Shown here: one piece after another, positions 15,001-35,300 of the stretch
Numbering within the stretch: the stretch's first letter is position 1
Layout of the letters: the number at the start of each line of letters is the position of its first letter
Source: Rhynochetos jubatus
Taxonomy: Eukaryota; Chordata; Aves; Eurypygiformes; Rhynochetidae
Assembly (NCBI GenBank): GCA_027574665.1
Contig: CM050654.1
Location: 36,785,722 to 36,849,721 of the forward strand
Direction: 5' to 3'
Length of the DNA: 64,000 nt
Made by a program: the position numbers and the translations under genes
Notes under the pieces: generated by a model
The model's input: the letters and a program-made list of their open reading frames with translations, nothing else
The model's database searches: none
Told to the model about the DNA's origin: nothing

Positions 15001-18000
15001 TTTTTCCCCACTGTGTTCAATACAAGGTACTTTTCCTTTGCACAGCCTATAAAAGAGGACTAATCCGCAAACTGAAAGCCAAGTCCTTCACCCTTCCCTT
15101 GATGCAGAGAATAATATTCGGCAAGCAGTAATCACATCGTAACCGTTGCCTAAGGCCTGATTCACACAGGATGGAAAGTCAGCGAGTGGTACCTTTCCAG
15201 GTGACCTCTGTCAGCTCCTAAGAAGAAAAAGCAAAGACAACAGCCAATGTTTGTGGGAAAGGCCACCTCAAGCACAACTAAATGGGGATCCAAGTGTAAG
15301 AGAAAGAGCAGAAAAATGTCCTTGCATCCCCATCTAGTGGCTTTTGGTAAAATAGGCCCTTTAGTTTGTCAACATTTCCTCCTATACCTGTTAATAAGGC
15401 CTTGCAATCTGCTAAAGGATAGACAGGCATCAGAAACATTTGTCCGAGTCAAAGATGCTCGGTTTGATGTATTTCTTCGAACTGAATTTTTAATAAATAC
15501 TCCTCAGTAAGTTTTCAGGCTTTCAAAGTGGTTTTCTCCATCTCTGCTCACTTTGTGTTAGAGCTGCTGTGGCTGCAGGGAGCTGCTGTGCTCCAAAGCG
15601 ACTGGCTGCCATGCTCCACAGGCATAAATACCGGCGTTTGAGAGGTGGCAGAACTTACTGACAATGGGGAGGAAATGTTAGGCCAACTTTCAAAGAAATG
15701 TTAATTTAGCTAAGGATATTCTTTTTAAGAGCAAGACAGAGGATCAGCCAAGGCTTCTGTGGAAGGTGAGCATCCCCCACTGGACTCATACACGCCTCCC
15801 ACCATTTGCTTTCTCTGTTCACCCAGAGACTCATCGTCTCCTTTCCATCGATGACATAAAAAGAAGGATTCTGGTTTTGTAATAGATTTTTGCCCGGCAG
15901 AGTGGCTTCTACTGGGGCACTTTGTGTGCAGGGGGTGTCCAGGCCGTTTCCCTTCCAGGTGGTGCGGTGTGACGCATGCCATGGTGGCTGGGCTCAGCAT
16001 TGCTTTAGGAGGAGGTAAGTGAACAGAATTTCAGTTCTGATCCTTCATTTCAGGTGCAATTGAAATGTATTTAGTAACATTAATAACTCAATGCTATTTT
16101 TGCGTTATCTGCTGTCTGAACTCCTTAAGGTCCCTATGGGAGCTCAGGACCCGTGGGTGCAGGGTCTGCCAGCAGTGTGGATCACCTTGTAGGTGCTGTG
16201 ACTGATCCAAACTGCCCAGCTCTAGCTCCTGCACCTGCAGACTGATTGCTCACAGGTACAGGCTGACTGGTGAGCCCCACTGAAGCACAGGAGCATCAGT
16301 TTAGCACACCAGCACTCCTGAGAAACCTTAACCAAAGCAAAGCTCCCACGGCACCAAGCTTCCCTGGTTGTACCCCTCCTCAGCCACTCCAGCCCTGTGA
16401 GCGTCTCTTATCACAGTCTGTTTCTTCCCAAAACTCCCATCCCATCCTCTTGAACCAGAAAAACTTCTCAGGGTGTCCCCACAGCCGTAGTATCTGTGCT
16501 GCTGACATCGAGCCAGGGACAAAGCCTCCTTTGCTAGCAATCCTCCACTTTTCCATACAGTGGGGGTTGCAGATGCCCTGGGTTTGGTACCTGTCAGAGG
16601 TGTTTAATCCTGCCGACACTGTGCTCCCAGCACACGCTATCGGCAGCAGCATGGGTACAGCCAGGGAAATTTAAATTCTGAGTGTATTTTCCCTGGCTGA
16701 AGACCTGTGAGCTCTTGAGGGGTAAAAGGCACACTTCAGCGTACCTGTCTTTGCTCTCAAAGATGCTTCTTTTATTGTAACACTGTATGGTCTGTAGAGC
16801 AAAAGCTGGTCTTCACCTTGAATCAAAGAGCCTTTCTGAAGGCGGTTACGTTGGATTCTCCCTCTGCCCTTGCTTTAGCTCTATAATTACAACTACATGA
16901 GATATGACCTCTAGTCAGATAGTTTGAAAAGGGTGGTTTCAAAAGGTCTGGAAGAACTGCACCAGCAGCCAGGCTTTAGTGAAAAGGCAGGAAGGGTTGT
17001 GTTAAAACAATATAATTGATCTCCAGACCTAGATGCTTTGTTTTTTGGGGAAGTTGAATAGAAATGTGGCTGGAGTGGCCAGGCCCAGCAGCAGTGAGTG
17101 CTGCTGCCCCCAAGGAGGAATGGGTTCTGCTTCTCCATCATCTTTTTTGGTATTTATCAGAAGCCATATTCTTTTTCCTATAGGAAAAAACCCCCACTGT
17201 ATACATATATAAAACCAAATACTGTTGTTAGAAATCCAAGATCCGTCTTCCCAGGAGCTGTTAAATATTTAGTAGGGTTAATGAAAAAACAAAATTTCTT
17301 CCTTTAATGAGAAATCTTGCCTTTAACTCTCAGGAAAATGGGTGCTACAAGGTTGCTGGTTATCTTCCTCTCTACCAGAACTTGCCTCATGCAGAATAAC
17401 ATATTTGTACCAAATATATTTCACTTATGAGAAGTACAGAATCTGATGTCTATACCTTAGAAGATTTATCTAGGAAACTGAAAATATCTATCTGATGAAA
17501 ACACTTTCATTAGAAAAGGAAGCACTGCTACAGAAGAAAAAGAGCTCTGCTCACAAGAAAATCAAAGTTACATTACATGGGCCTTAGTCAGTTGTTCAAG
17601 GTGGAGCTGGAAGGGTCTCAAAAATTAAACTAGTAATGCCATGAGGAACCCTGTAAAAATGCCAGGGACCTTCCTGACATTCATCAGCCTAAAAGCTGGT
17701 TGCTATTAGAAAATAAATTAATTGAAATTCTGTTTAAAATGCCCAAATGCCTGGAGGTGCAGGTTGGAGGCTTGTTGTGGTGGGCTGATGGAGATGGAGC
17801 ATCGAGGGGGCTCAGCACCCTGGGCAGTCCTGGACTGGGACAGGCTTGCCCCTGGGAAAAGGGAATAACCTATTTCCGCAGGATCAGCCCCAAACTGACC
17901 TCCATAACCGCAGGGTGTGGGGAAAAACACTGGTGCTTTGTTTTCCTCACACTGCAGTCTGGCTTAGCTTTAGCCATCATCTCACTGATCAAAAAAACCC

Positions 18001-19679
18001 TCAGCTTTTTCAGTTTGCACGAAAAACAGAGTTTAGAACGGATTTAGTCCCGAGCTTGCCAGCACAGCCAAGGGCACAGTGTGCGGAGGGTACATCCTCC
18101 AAAGCCAATTCCTGCCGGTGCAGGCAGCTGCCCACAATGTGCTGTTGTTTCCAGCGCTGGGGAACAAAGGCCGTTGTTGTAGGCTAATGCCGGCTCAGTT
18201 GTGGCATGCGCCTACGTGGGTTGTTGAAGCTGGAGGGGGACACGGGGGGGGCAAGGAAGGGGTGTCAACCCCCAGGGGATGTACAAGGAGGTTTCTAAGG
18301 GCTCCTGGGTGCTGGAGGCTTCTCTACAGCTCCGGTTGCTCCAGGAAGGTATGGCTTTCTGCTGCGGCCCATGGGGTGCCGATCCCTGGCAGTGGGGTGT
18401 GGGGGGGTGCCCACCATGAAGTGGGTGGTGTGGCTCAGCTGGGACCAGGCAGAGGTGGCTAGGGGACATGAGGGACCCATGGCCATGGCCTGTGGGGCTT
18501 GTGTCTAGGGTTTGGTGTCTCTGGTGGAAACATTTGGGGGTTGAAATGGTTGATGTAAAATCATAGCCTGGGTGGTCAAACAGCAGCAGGAGCCAAATCT
18601 GCATTTTAGGGCTAGCAAAGAAGTTCTGGTCATTCCTCACCTTTGATTTGAATATTTTGTTTAAGAGCAGCGATGTGGCCGTTTCCAGCTTAACATGCTG
18701 CTGCAGACCTGCCTTGGGGTGGAGATAACTTAAACCCAGTTGGAAGCCAAAGCTAGTGTAAACCAAGACAGGTCACTTGGTGGTGCAGCATGCCCACCTA
18801 AGAACATGATCCCTGGCCTCAGTGAGCTGTTTTTGGAGAGGGATCTCAGCAAGGGAGGAGGTTTTATTTGTTGTCTGGTAAATCTGTTCTGCCTGTTGCC
18901 TTCAGGGAAAGGGAATGGAGAGGATCCTAATGCTGTGCTGTTGGCCACTGGACCTCACTTGGAAGTATAAATTCTCTAAATCCTTTCTTTTTTACATTTG
19001 TGTTACTGAATTTTAGTCAAAAGGAGCATCAGTCTCGTGGATGCTGGTAGGAGAAAAGCCCAGATCCTGGTGCAGGGAGCAGCCCGTTTTTTCTCTGTTT
19101 CTAATAGTGAATGCTGCACCTCCATGCCATCCCATCCTGGGTGGCCTCCAGCCACCTCTGACTTGGACAGCTGTCTCCCAGAAATGTTTCCTTGCTTTCT
19201 AACCCCTGTGGTTTTGCAAGCAGAGTGGGAGATGGCTGGGCTCGCAGCTCCCCTAACCCTGGTTTCCCATCCTGCTTGTCCCCTTCGCTGGGCAGGGACA
19301 GGGGAGTGCCAGGCTGCCCACGGGGCTCCAGTGCCCACTGGCCGTTACTGCCAATAAGCACCATTTCCCCCATGAATCAGAGATGGAAAAATCACTTGCT
19401 CATATCTCTGGGCAACCAGCGAGTTCTCTCTGGAGAAAGCAGGGATCTCCCAGTGCATCCCCAGTGTGTCAGTCCATCAGGCAGCAGCTTGGCAAGGATG
19501 CAGGAAAGCATCTCCTCCTGCCCAGGGCAGCAAGCACAAAGGAGAGGCAGGGTTTAAAGCAAATTAAAAAGTGGATAGAAATGGCCCCTGGTCCACTCAG
19601 GTTTAAAACGTTTGGAAGTCTCAATCTGCCCCCTCTTTTTTTTTTTTCCCTTCCCTTGGAAACAGCATAGCTCCCATGC
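1..19679. other. Non-coding region upstream of HNMT, no gene recognised
   Basis: No open frame here has recognisable protein similarity, and I see no matched exon series, RNA gene or transposon. CpG-dense patches occur near 1390-1560 and 4990-5120. A protein-like minus frame at 8384-8710 and AT-rich homeodomain-type motifs at 11010-11060 are listed as findings. The 3' end of THSD7B, the upstream neighbour in mammals, was looked for and not recognised. Confidence 0.6.
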
Positions 19680-19996
19680 GATGAGGACAGCCCCGCAGAC
19701 GTCAAGCCTTGTGCATCGGCCACCCCGGCCCCTTGGTCCTTCCCCACGGGGCTCAGGTTTCCCCTTCTCGCCCCAGTGACGCTGCCTGTCCCGACAGGTG
19801 CTGGCCAAGCAGCGGCCACACGCCGGGGTCACTGCCAGAACCGCAGCGGGTTGAGCGGACGGTGTGGAGCGGCACGGCAGGAGGACATGCTAATATAGGG
19901 GCCTGGCACCTGGCTAACCCCCAGCCCCATGCCCAGCCGCCGTGTCCCATGCACGGCACCTGCCCCAACCATGGACCCAGCCCCGGAGATGAAAAG
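19680..19996 (+). promoter_or_regulatory. CpG-rich block, candidate promoter and first exon upstream of HNMT
   Basis: By eye there are about 18 CpGs in the first 220 bases, in an otherwise CpG-poor neighbourhood, followed by ctaatatagg and an exon-like end at GATGAAAAG|gtatgt (donor GT at 19997). It sits 3.7 kb before the first recognised HNMT coding exon, which needs an upstream exon. An ATG at 19949 opens 16 codons ending in phase 0 at that donor. Joined to an acceptor at 23690 it would stay in frame with the enzyme; joined at 23688 it would not. Promoter identity and any coding role are inference. Confidence 0.3.
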
Positions 19997-19999
19997 GTA

Positions 20000-22900
20000 T
20001 GTGGATTTTGGAAAGGAGTGAGGGTGCTGCTCCCCCACTGTCCGGCTGGGCGGCAGAACCAGCCCTGCTGTCCCTGTGTCACAGGCGGACGTGTGTAAGG
20101 GGGGAGTAACAGCAGATGTGCCATGTCCTGGGACGGGTGGGGGTAAAGTAGCCTTTGTGAGGAGACCTTTAGCCCCTTAGCAGCCTAAGTTTAGGTGTAA
20201 TGAAATGGTGATTTATGAAGATGTTCTTGCAGTTTTTGTTGCTAGAAACATCTTGAAGTTAATGACTTTTTTCAACTTAAAGGTGCTGCATCACTTAAAG
20301 TGACACTGTGAATTCTGTCTGTGCCCTGAGCTTCTAGTCCATGATGCAGCCTGCTCAGTTCATGGGTGGGAAAAGGTTTATCCTTGCTAGTGGTGAGCTC
20401 CAACTTAACCACGAGCCACGTCAGGACCATCTGCCCACGAGCATCCCACTCCCTGACAGTCACTGCTTCGGTCCCACTGATGGCTGTCAGGATCTGGGGA
20501 TGGGCAGCATCAGCCGGGAGTATTGCAGTCAATGTTCAGATCTAGGCTAGATTTTAAGCCAGATTTTAGAGGAAGCCCATTGTTCCCAGCAGTGAGTGAG
20601 CCTGTTTCACCTTCCCAGCAACAAGCATTAACCAATCTTAGAAACCCTGCCTGGGGAGAAATGACAAAAGTCTTGGAGGAAAAGTTGTCTTGGCATCATC
20701 CGTCCTGGCGAATACTTGTGCCGCAGTCTGTCAAGGTCACCTGGCAGGTCTTCTGGGATGACTAGAAACGTTTGACCGGTCAGAAATGGAGTTCATGTCC
20801 CCAGACCCTGAGAACTGCTCCTCTCCACACAGGGGAAGCCACACTACCCCTCGGCCTTTTACTGGGAGATTTATTGTGAAAACCATCTTGCTCAGTTCAG
20901 CCAGCTGAGAGGACAAAATAGTCCCCTCTTTTGACAGGCAGAGATGGAAGAGGTCAGAGGGTTGAGTGGAAATTGGAGGGGCTGGCCTTCAGCCAAGCTG
21001 GAGCTTATGGAGGTGGGCTGAGTTCAGGCTTGTTTGCTGAATTTCTGTGAGAGATTTTCTGGGGAGAGGTGAGGTTAAGGTGATGGAACTGAGACTTTTG
21101 ACATACCTCGTGACAGCCAGGTACGTGACTTTGGCAGTGAACTCAGATGGGATCCATGGTTTCTGCAGGAGTCTGGCAATATTCCAGTGCCTCTGAGACT
21201 TCGGGTTCACCTCAGTCTTTTCTTGCTTTCATCAGCGTGCTATTTGCATGTGTGGCCACTTCCTTGCTAGCTGCTAGCACAATCATTCCATACTGTATCT
21301 CAGAGCCCTGCTACAAGACTCCCCTTTTTCTTTTCCACCTCCTGGCTTGTGTCTTACGCAGGAGTTTTCTCCCTGGCGAGTGGGGCTCAGGGACTGCTTA
21401 CTGCTATTGCAGACTGCTGGTCATGAAGCATTTCCTATTGGCAAAGCTTTGGGAGGAGCAATGCGTCTAAACGCAAGTTATACAGGAATATCACCTTGCT
21501 GTGCACCTCGATATTGAAATGTGGTCACCCAGATGACTATTGCCCTTGCATAGATAGCCTAACCCCAACACTTTCTTTGCAGAAGTGAGGTCCTTGCTCC
21601 AATTTAATTTCATACCTTCCTTTTGCTAGTGGCACCTCATCCCTATTTTATAGATGAGACATACAGTCAAAGGAAAATGATGTGACTTCATTGTGGGACA
21701 TCTTCACTAAAACCCCTAAACTAAGAATGAAAACATGAATGAATAAATGAAAACACTTATGGTCAAATGACCTTGTTGACTTTTGTCCTTTAAGTCCTCT
21801 GCCTTCTACATATTAGCCAGTGTAATATTTGCAGTGAGGAAACACAGAAGTTAAAAAAAAAAAAGGCAAAGCAAAAAGGTCCTGGAAACATTGGGCCAAG
21901 TAGATCTTTTAGCACTTCAGATGCTGAAGCTCATTATAGCTTTTTCCAAATTTCACTGCTATTACTTCTACTCTGTTCATAATTAAAGGTTTCATAGAGT
22001 GTTTAATACCAGTTAGTCTAATGCCTTCCACTGTATTGACAAGTTAATGACTCTCCAGAGCTAGGAAAATCTTCCACAACACATCTCAGACGGGCACTGG
22101 TGCATGTGGCCAGTCCATTGCTGATACTTACAGGTGATCAGCTAATCAAGATGTTTTGACTCACTTTATTTTAGTAAAAGAGAACAAACAGTATAGCTTG
22201 CCAGGCAAGGAAAACTTGTCCTGGAGCATCTTCTTTTGTTCTGTATTTTCAATGAAGCTTCAAAAAAACATACAGGTTCTTCAAATAACTGAAGTGCTAT
22301 ACTTTCCTTACAGGAATAGGTTCCCCAGCATGAACTTTGAAGCAGAGATTCTGACAGCTCCACACGATAATTCAGGTATTTGGGAGAAAAAAAAAAAAAA
22401 AAAGGAGATCAAAGTAAAATGCCCACTCTACCTGCTATCACTACAAACGTGTTTTAATTCTTTTGGAGTTAGAGATTGGTTTTTTTAAAACAACCCAAGA
22501 AACAGGATGCTGAACTGAGTGCAATTCAGGTGATTTCAGGTTTATGTTAGAGTATAATTTAAAGTGTTGAGGTTAGATGTTGATATCTTTACCTCCAATA
22601 GCGCCGCACATAGGGTCTCCATTCGTACCTACCAGAAGCACAGCTGCCAATGACATGTGGATTTGGGAACAATGCAGGCATCCAGTTTAAAATCACACAG
22701 TCCTGTACGAGGATTATTTTATTGAATACTACCTTTCCAACACGTTGAGGCTGGCACTGTGACTGCCTTCCTACTGCAGCCCTCTGTCTGAGATAAACCC
22801 CAGAGCCGGTACTTGGCTGAATGGCATCTTCTCATGAGCCTCAAGTCTTGGTCTCATCGCTGCTCCTCAGACCCAAGCGGTTGGCCAGAGCCTGTGCCCT

Positions 22901-23687
22901 GGCGGGAGCACTGTCATTAGGATGAGACAGCAGGAACGTGACTTTTTGCGGTAACTGCGTACCGCTCCTCGAGTAGCGCTGGGTGTTTGTTCAGAGCTAG
23001 CAGTCTTGGTCTCAGCCACCCACATTTGAGTGTGAGCCCGTTCAGATGAAATGCTTTTGCTGTCAGTTGCCCTCCTGGCCACAAGCTGCAGTTCCCAGTG
23101 GGGAATTCACCTCCCCAGCAGAACACCGTAGTCCCATGCCAGCAAGAGTCGGAAATGAGGTGCACAGGGTGGACTATTTTTGCTTCAGGTGCAGGTGGCA
23201 GTTTTTGTGTTGCATCACCCCTAACAGGAAGTGTGCCAACAGCTGGTGATTTCGGTTATGCCGTCCACCATGGGTGAGAGCGACAGCCCTGCCACGTTGG
23301 GACTTGCTGTTTGATTGCCTTCGCCTTCTTGCCTCGAGTCTTCCAGAAAAAACACTCCAGTTACCTCCCTTTCTGCAAAATGAGTGCCCTGTATCTGACA
23401 GCATTTTGGAGACATTTTCCTCAGGCTGACCTGTAGTAATGAGGCACTTAAACAAATACGCTGATGTCAAAAGGCTTCTAGGAATATTTTTCAAACCTTG
23501 AGTGTGAACAGGTTGGAAAGTGTCCACACAAGCTCACCTGCATGGATGGCTCCTGGGCCATGCATCCTCTGTACCATCTTCCCCAACCTCTGGCTTCTGT
23601 GGGGTTGGGTTTCTTCCACAAGGTAAGTGCTTTGATCCTTCATTTGCCTTGAAGCCACTGACACACCATTTGTATTTATTTCTCAAG
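20000..23687. other. Non-coding, probably first intron or upstream region of the HNMT-family gene
   Basis: I see no exon or repeat here besides the A18 run at 22387. If the CpG block at 19.7-20.0 kb is the first exon, this is intron 1. Confidence 0.4.
22387..22404. repeat. Poly(A) tract, 18 bases
   Basis: An A18 run flanked by gggag and ggag. There is no poly(A) signal just upstream, so I read it as simple sequence, not as a retrocopy tail. Confidence 0.9.
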
Positions 23688-23707
23688 AGCTATATGTGAT
23701 CCCTTCC
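23688..23707 (+). other. HNMT: Transcribed 5' part of HNMT exon before the ATG (tandem AG acceptors)
   Basis: The sequence tttatttctcaagagctatatg offers two overlapping acceptors, with the exon starting at 23688 or 23690. Both leave an open frame into the ATG at 23708. A 5' exon must therefore lie upstream, unless transcription starts here. Confidence 0.5.
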
Positions 23708-31601
<7,894 letters not shown>

Positions 31602-32360
31602 AGTCCGGACCAACTACGGAAGACAAGTTAGGGCGGGTATGCGGGCGATGCAGTCACAGAAGGGCGTAGTGTAGGGAGAAGGCAACTTGCAGGCAAGGCG
31701 GCGAGAAAGTGGGGCTAAGCTGCAGCCTCCCATTCCCAGCCAGGGTCAGCAGACACTGCAACACCGGGGATGAGTTCTTTGTCCTGCAGAGGTCAATGGA
31801 GCCAAGATTTCACCCTGGCTACGTAGTCCAGCCCTAGGAGAATGTCTTCCAGAAAGTAAAGAACTCCATCTCACTGAATGCCTACATGGACTCTTTCCTA
31901 ATGGTATGCATCCTGTCTGTGTTTTTGACACTGGGATTCCCACTTTTCTATATAGCCAGCATGTTTACATACCTGAAGACATGTCTATATGACCACGTGC
32001 TGCTTTGCAGCCAGGGGGAGGCTGCAGCCCCTGTGCTGGCTGCCTACAGACCCACTGCTTCCAGCTGCACCAGGACAAAACCAGCAAGGTGTCTCCGCTG
32101 CTTTGCAACCAAGTAATGTGCCTCACTGCACCCAGACGTGAGCTGTAAGATGCTCTGCACTAGGCTGTTTCACAGGGTTTTATCAGCGTAGGTATTTACT
32201 GCCCCAAGAGTCTCAGCATCTCGCAATATAGACATGTCTTGAAAATTTATCAGCCTTTTTGTTTAGAGAAATTTTTGGATCCCAGGATGATACTTGCCCT
32301 GTGCTCTTTCAGGCAGATAATAATTTTGTTACTTTCTTACTACTTTTTTTCTGCATATAA
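31602..32360 (+). other. HNMT: Predicted 3' UTR of the HNMT-family gene
   Basis: This is the non-coding stretch between the TAG stop and the first AATAAA. I see no splice junctions or repeats in it. The extent is inferred from the poly(A) signal only. Confidence 0.5.
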
Positions 32361-32366
32361 AATAAA
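32361..32366 (+). terminator. HNMT: Polyadenylation signal AATAAA of the HNMT-family gene
   Basis: This is the first canonical AATAAA I see after the stop codon, about 760 nt downstream (context catataaaataaaagc). It predicts a 3' UTR of about 0.8 kb. A second AATAAA-like site lies near 32450. Confidence 0.6.
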
Positions 32367-35300
32367 AGCAATCTTAAACAAAAAGCAGTCACATCTTATT
32401 TTGTATGTGTGGGCTTCCAGAAAATGAAGAGCGAAGAGGTTATTAAGTTAAAAATAAACAAATGCAAAATATTTTATGGAAGCATTAAGGGTTTCTTGGA
32501 AGTGAGAAAGACAAGCCTGAGGCCATGGAAGAGCTGGGTGTGAGCTGCAGCTTGTCATTGTGCCACAGCCACGGGAGGCAGCTTGGCTCGCTCAAAGCAG
32601 TGTTGCTGCAGCACAGCAAAACAGCACCTACGTTAATTAAACATCGTGTATGTGGTTACGGTCTTCATACAGGTAAGCTAAGACTATTTCCACAGGGTCT
32701 TGAGTTATTCAGCGGGCTAAAGAAGGCGCTGCCAGGGAAGGGAGACCGTGCATGGGACACCAGTGGGATTTGGTGCTGCATTTAGGTCCAGGGTGCTATG
32801 CAGGCCTTGAGCTGGGCACATGATGGGGGAAGGGGCCTGGAGTCCCACCAGCCTCATTGCAAATAGCTCTCAAGGCAGGAAGCACCAGCTCAGATGGAAA
32901 ATAGTTGCAGGCACAGAGCCCACCTCTATAAACTGATATTTCCATGCTTAAGCTGGAAAGCACCTGCCCATGTCCACCCAAAGGGGCTGCAGATACCGCT
33001 GCCTTAACGATGCGTGGCATTGATAAACAGGCTCATTCCAGCGCCACAAGCACATGGACTGGCACACTGGCTTGCAAAATACTAGACCTGGTGTACTACT
33101 GGTCCTGCTAAACCTACCCCACCCCACACCCCATCATCTGCCCAGGTGCAGTTATTGCCAGAGGCAGCAGCGTTCCTGTCTCAAAAGGGAATGTCAGCTC
33201 GCACAGTCATCACGGCTCTGCTTTGGGCTTTTGGTTTTGTTGGGTTTGGGTTTTTGTTTGTTTGGTGAGGGTTTTTTTAGTTTTGGTTTGTATCTTTTCA
33301 TATCTTTTTGAAATATAGCCGTTTCTCCTGCAGATGTTTCCTTTGAAACTACTGTAAGGAAAATAAGAGGAAAGCAGTGGGAAAACGGTAGCGTAACATC
33401 ATCGCTCTGGCAGGACTGCGCTGCTCTGGTCTGTAAGTACTATTGCTGTCAGTCTGGGAAACATAAAATTGGACACCTTCCTTCAGAGTACCCCAGACCT
33501 ATGCACATGCTTTTCGTTTTGATCTGTTTTATTTTTTATTCTATAGGTATCTCCTTTGTGCTCACTGACAGCACCAGGCAGGGAGCATACGACAGGGCTC
33601 TTGGATTGGCTCTCGGCACTGCTCCCATCAACGTACTCCTTCCAGTATTAATTCCCCTGGTTTATTTCCAAGTGTTAGTGATGTCTCTGTCTATCCGTGG
33701 TAGATTGAAAGGAAAAACAAAATATACCAAAACCCAGGCTTGCTTTTCAAGCTCCAAAGAGCCATCTACCTGTTAGCCTTTGCAGAAATTCGGAACAGTC
33801 CAGGTTCCCCCAAATCTTCCCCATCCCAAGAGGTTTTTCATTCCTCCTTGGCGTTTCCTGAGCAGATAGACACATTTCCAGCAAAACTCGTGACCACAAA
33901 GTTTACCCTCACTGTTGTAAATCAATGCACAAATGTTCAAAAGAAAAGGAGCACTTCAAAGCTGTTTAGTGACAGCCTAGGGAGATGAAACAGGGCACCG
34001 CATTAAAAACGTGTCTGCTTAATGCTTTGTCTGTAATTTTTCCTTTGATTGTTGACAAGCAAGGCATTTATCAACGACTCTGCTTGTACACCTGGAACAA
34101 ACACTATCCTAAACGTCTGTTCCATTTATTTACGTGTTTATTCTTGGATGGATATGCTATTTAATAACTGCTTGTTTTGCTTTCTAACATACACCCAGAA
34201 TTTCAGGCCATGCATTCCCAGCAGCCGGCATGCCGAAGCGCGGTTGGGTGTGTGTGGCCACGAGAGGGCTGCAGCAGCCAGCGGATTAAACCTGCATCCC
34301 AGCCCCGTGGGGATGCTGAGCTGAAGCAGCAGTCAAGTAGCAGGGTAGGTGAATGATGCTCCGGCTCAGCTCCCCTTCCCTGGCTGGGTCATTGCATGCG
34401 AATATCAACTGTGGGGGACCACGCTTTTCTCTACCGCAGAGTTGCATTCTTGGTGCCAGGCTCCAGCTTATTTAAATGTTAGAATTGCACAGCATGGGTA
34501 CCAATACGGGCTGAAGAAAGTTTGCTCTTGGGTTGGTCTTTTTTTCCCCCCACCCGATGTCTGAAATGCTGCAGCTTAGTTATCTCTGTAGCACAGGTCT
34601 GCAGACAGCTAACGGCTAACCACTGCTGACCAAGGGAGGAAAACACAGGAAGGGGATGTCAGGAGCAACAGGTTGCTTTGTGCTTTAGCTCTGAGCAGAT
34701 TTGATCTTGCTGACCTCAGTGCAGGATGAGCCCTACTCAGCAATGAGATTCATGGCAGTTCCCAGTGCTGCGGAGAGCAGGGAGCAGGTCTGTGGCTCCC
34801 CAGGGGATCCAAGCTGCTCCGCCAGTGTGACAGCTTGCTCCAGCCCGAAGCGACCGTTTTCGTGGATAACCACGTAGTAAACTGCCATGTGTGCTCCGGA
34901 GTAGATGCAATGGCTACAAACCCCAAACTGTATTATTTTTAAGTGAAGCAGTTGCAGGCTCTGTCCTTACTTCAAGTTAGTAATATGCCTGTATCAGAGG
35001 AACTGGAAAATCTAAGTTTATTTCTGCATAATCCCATGAAATGACAAGCTCAGTAAAATACTGGAGCATGTGTTGAAAAGATTAAAACTAGCCTCAATCA
35101 GAGAGTAAAACATAAAAACACAGAAGATGAATAATTTTTTCCCCCCATTCATTATTTTTTATATCAGGGATGTAGAAAATCTTTGGGTACCCTGTTCATT
35201 CTTCATTAAGAAATACATTAAATAAATGCATGGCTGTAAGGCAAGATCTCCAGTGATCACGAGCTGTATAATATCTGCATTGATAGTGCTCATTGAGACA

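Noticed and set aside
18212-18766. 184-codon minus-strand open frame
   Set aside because: No recognisable domain, overlapping frames on both strands, and G/C-rich sequence poor in stop codons; looks like chance.
1-23680. Second HNMT copy or THSD7B exons upstream
   Set aside because: I looked for HSTEHQ-, GxGxG- and SSGW-type exon translations and thrombospondin-repeat cysteine patterns and saw none. A translated search would be decisive.
33501-33776. 91-codon frame with hydrophobic segments downstream of HNMT
   Set aside because: No family recognised, no supporting exon structure; T-rich DNA produces hydrophobic translations by chance.
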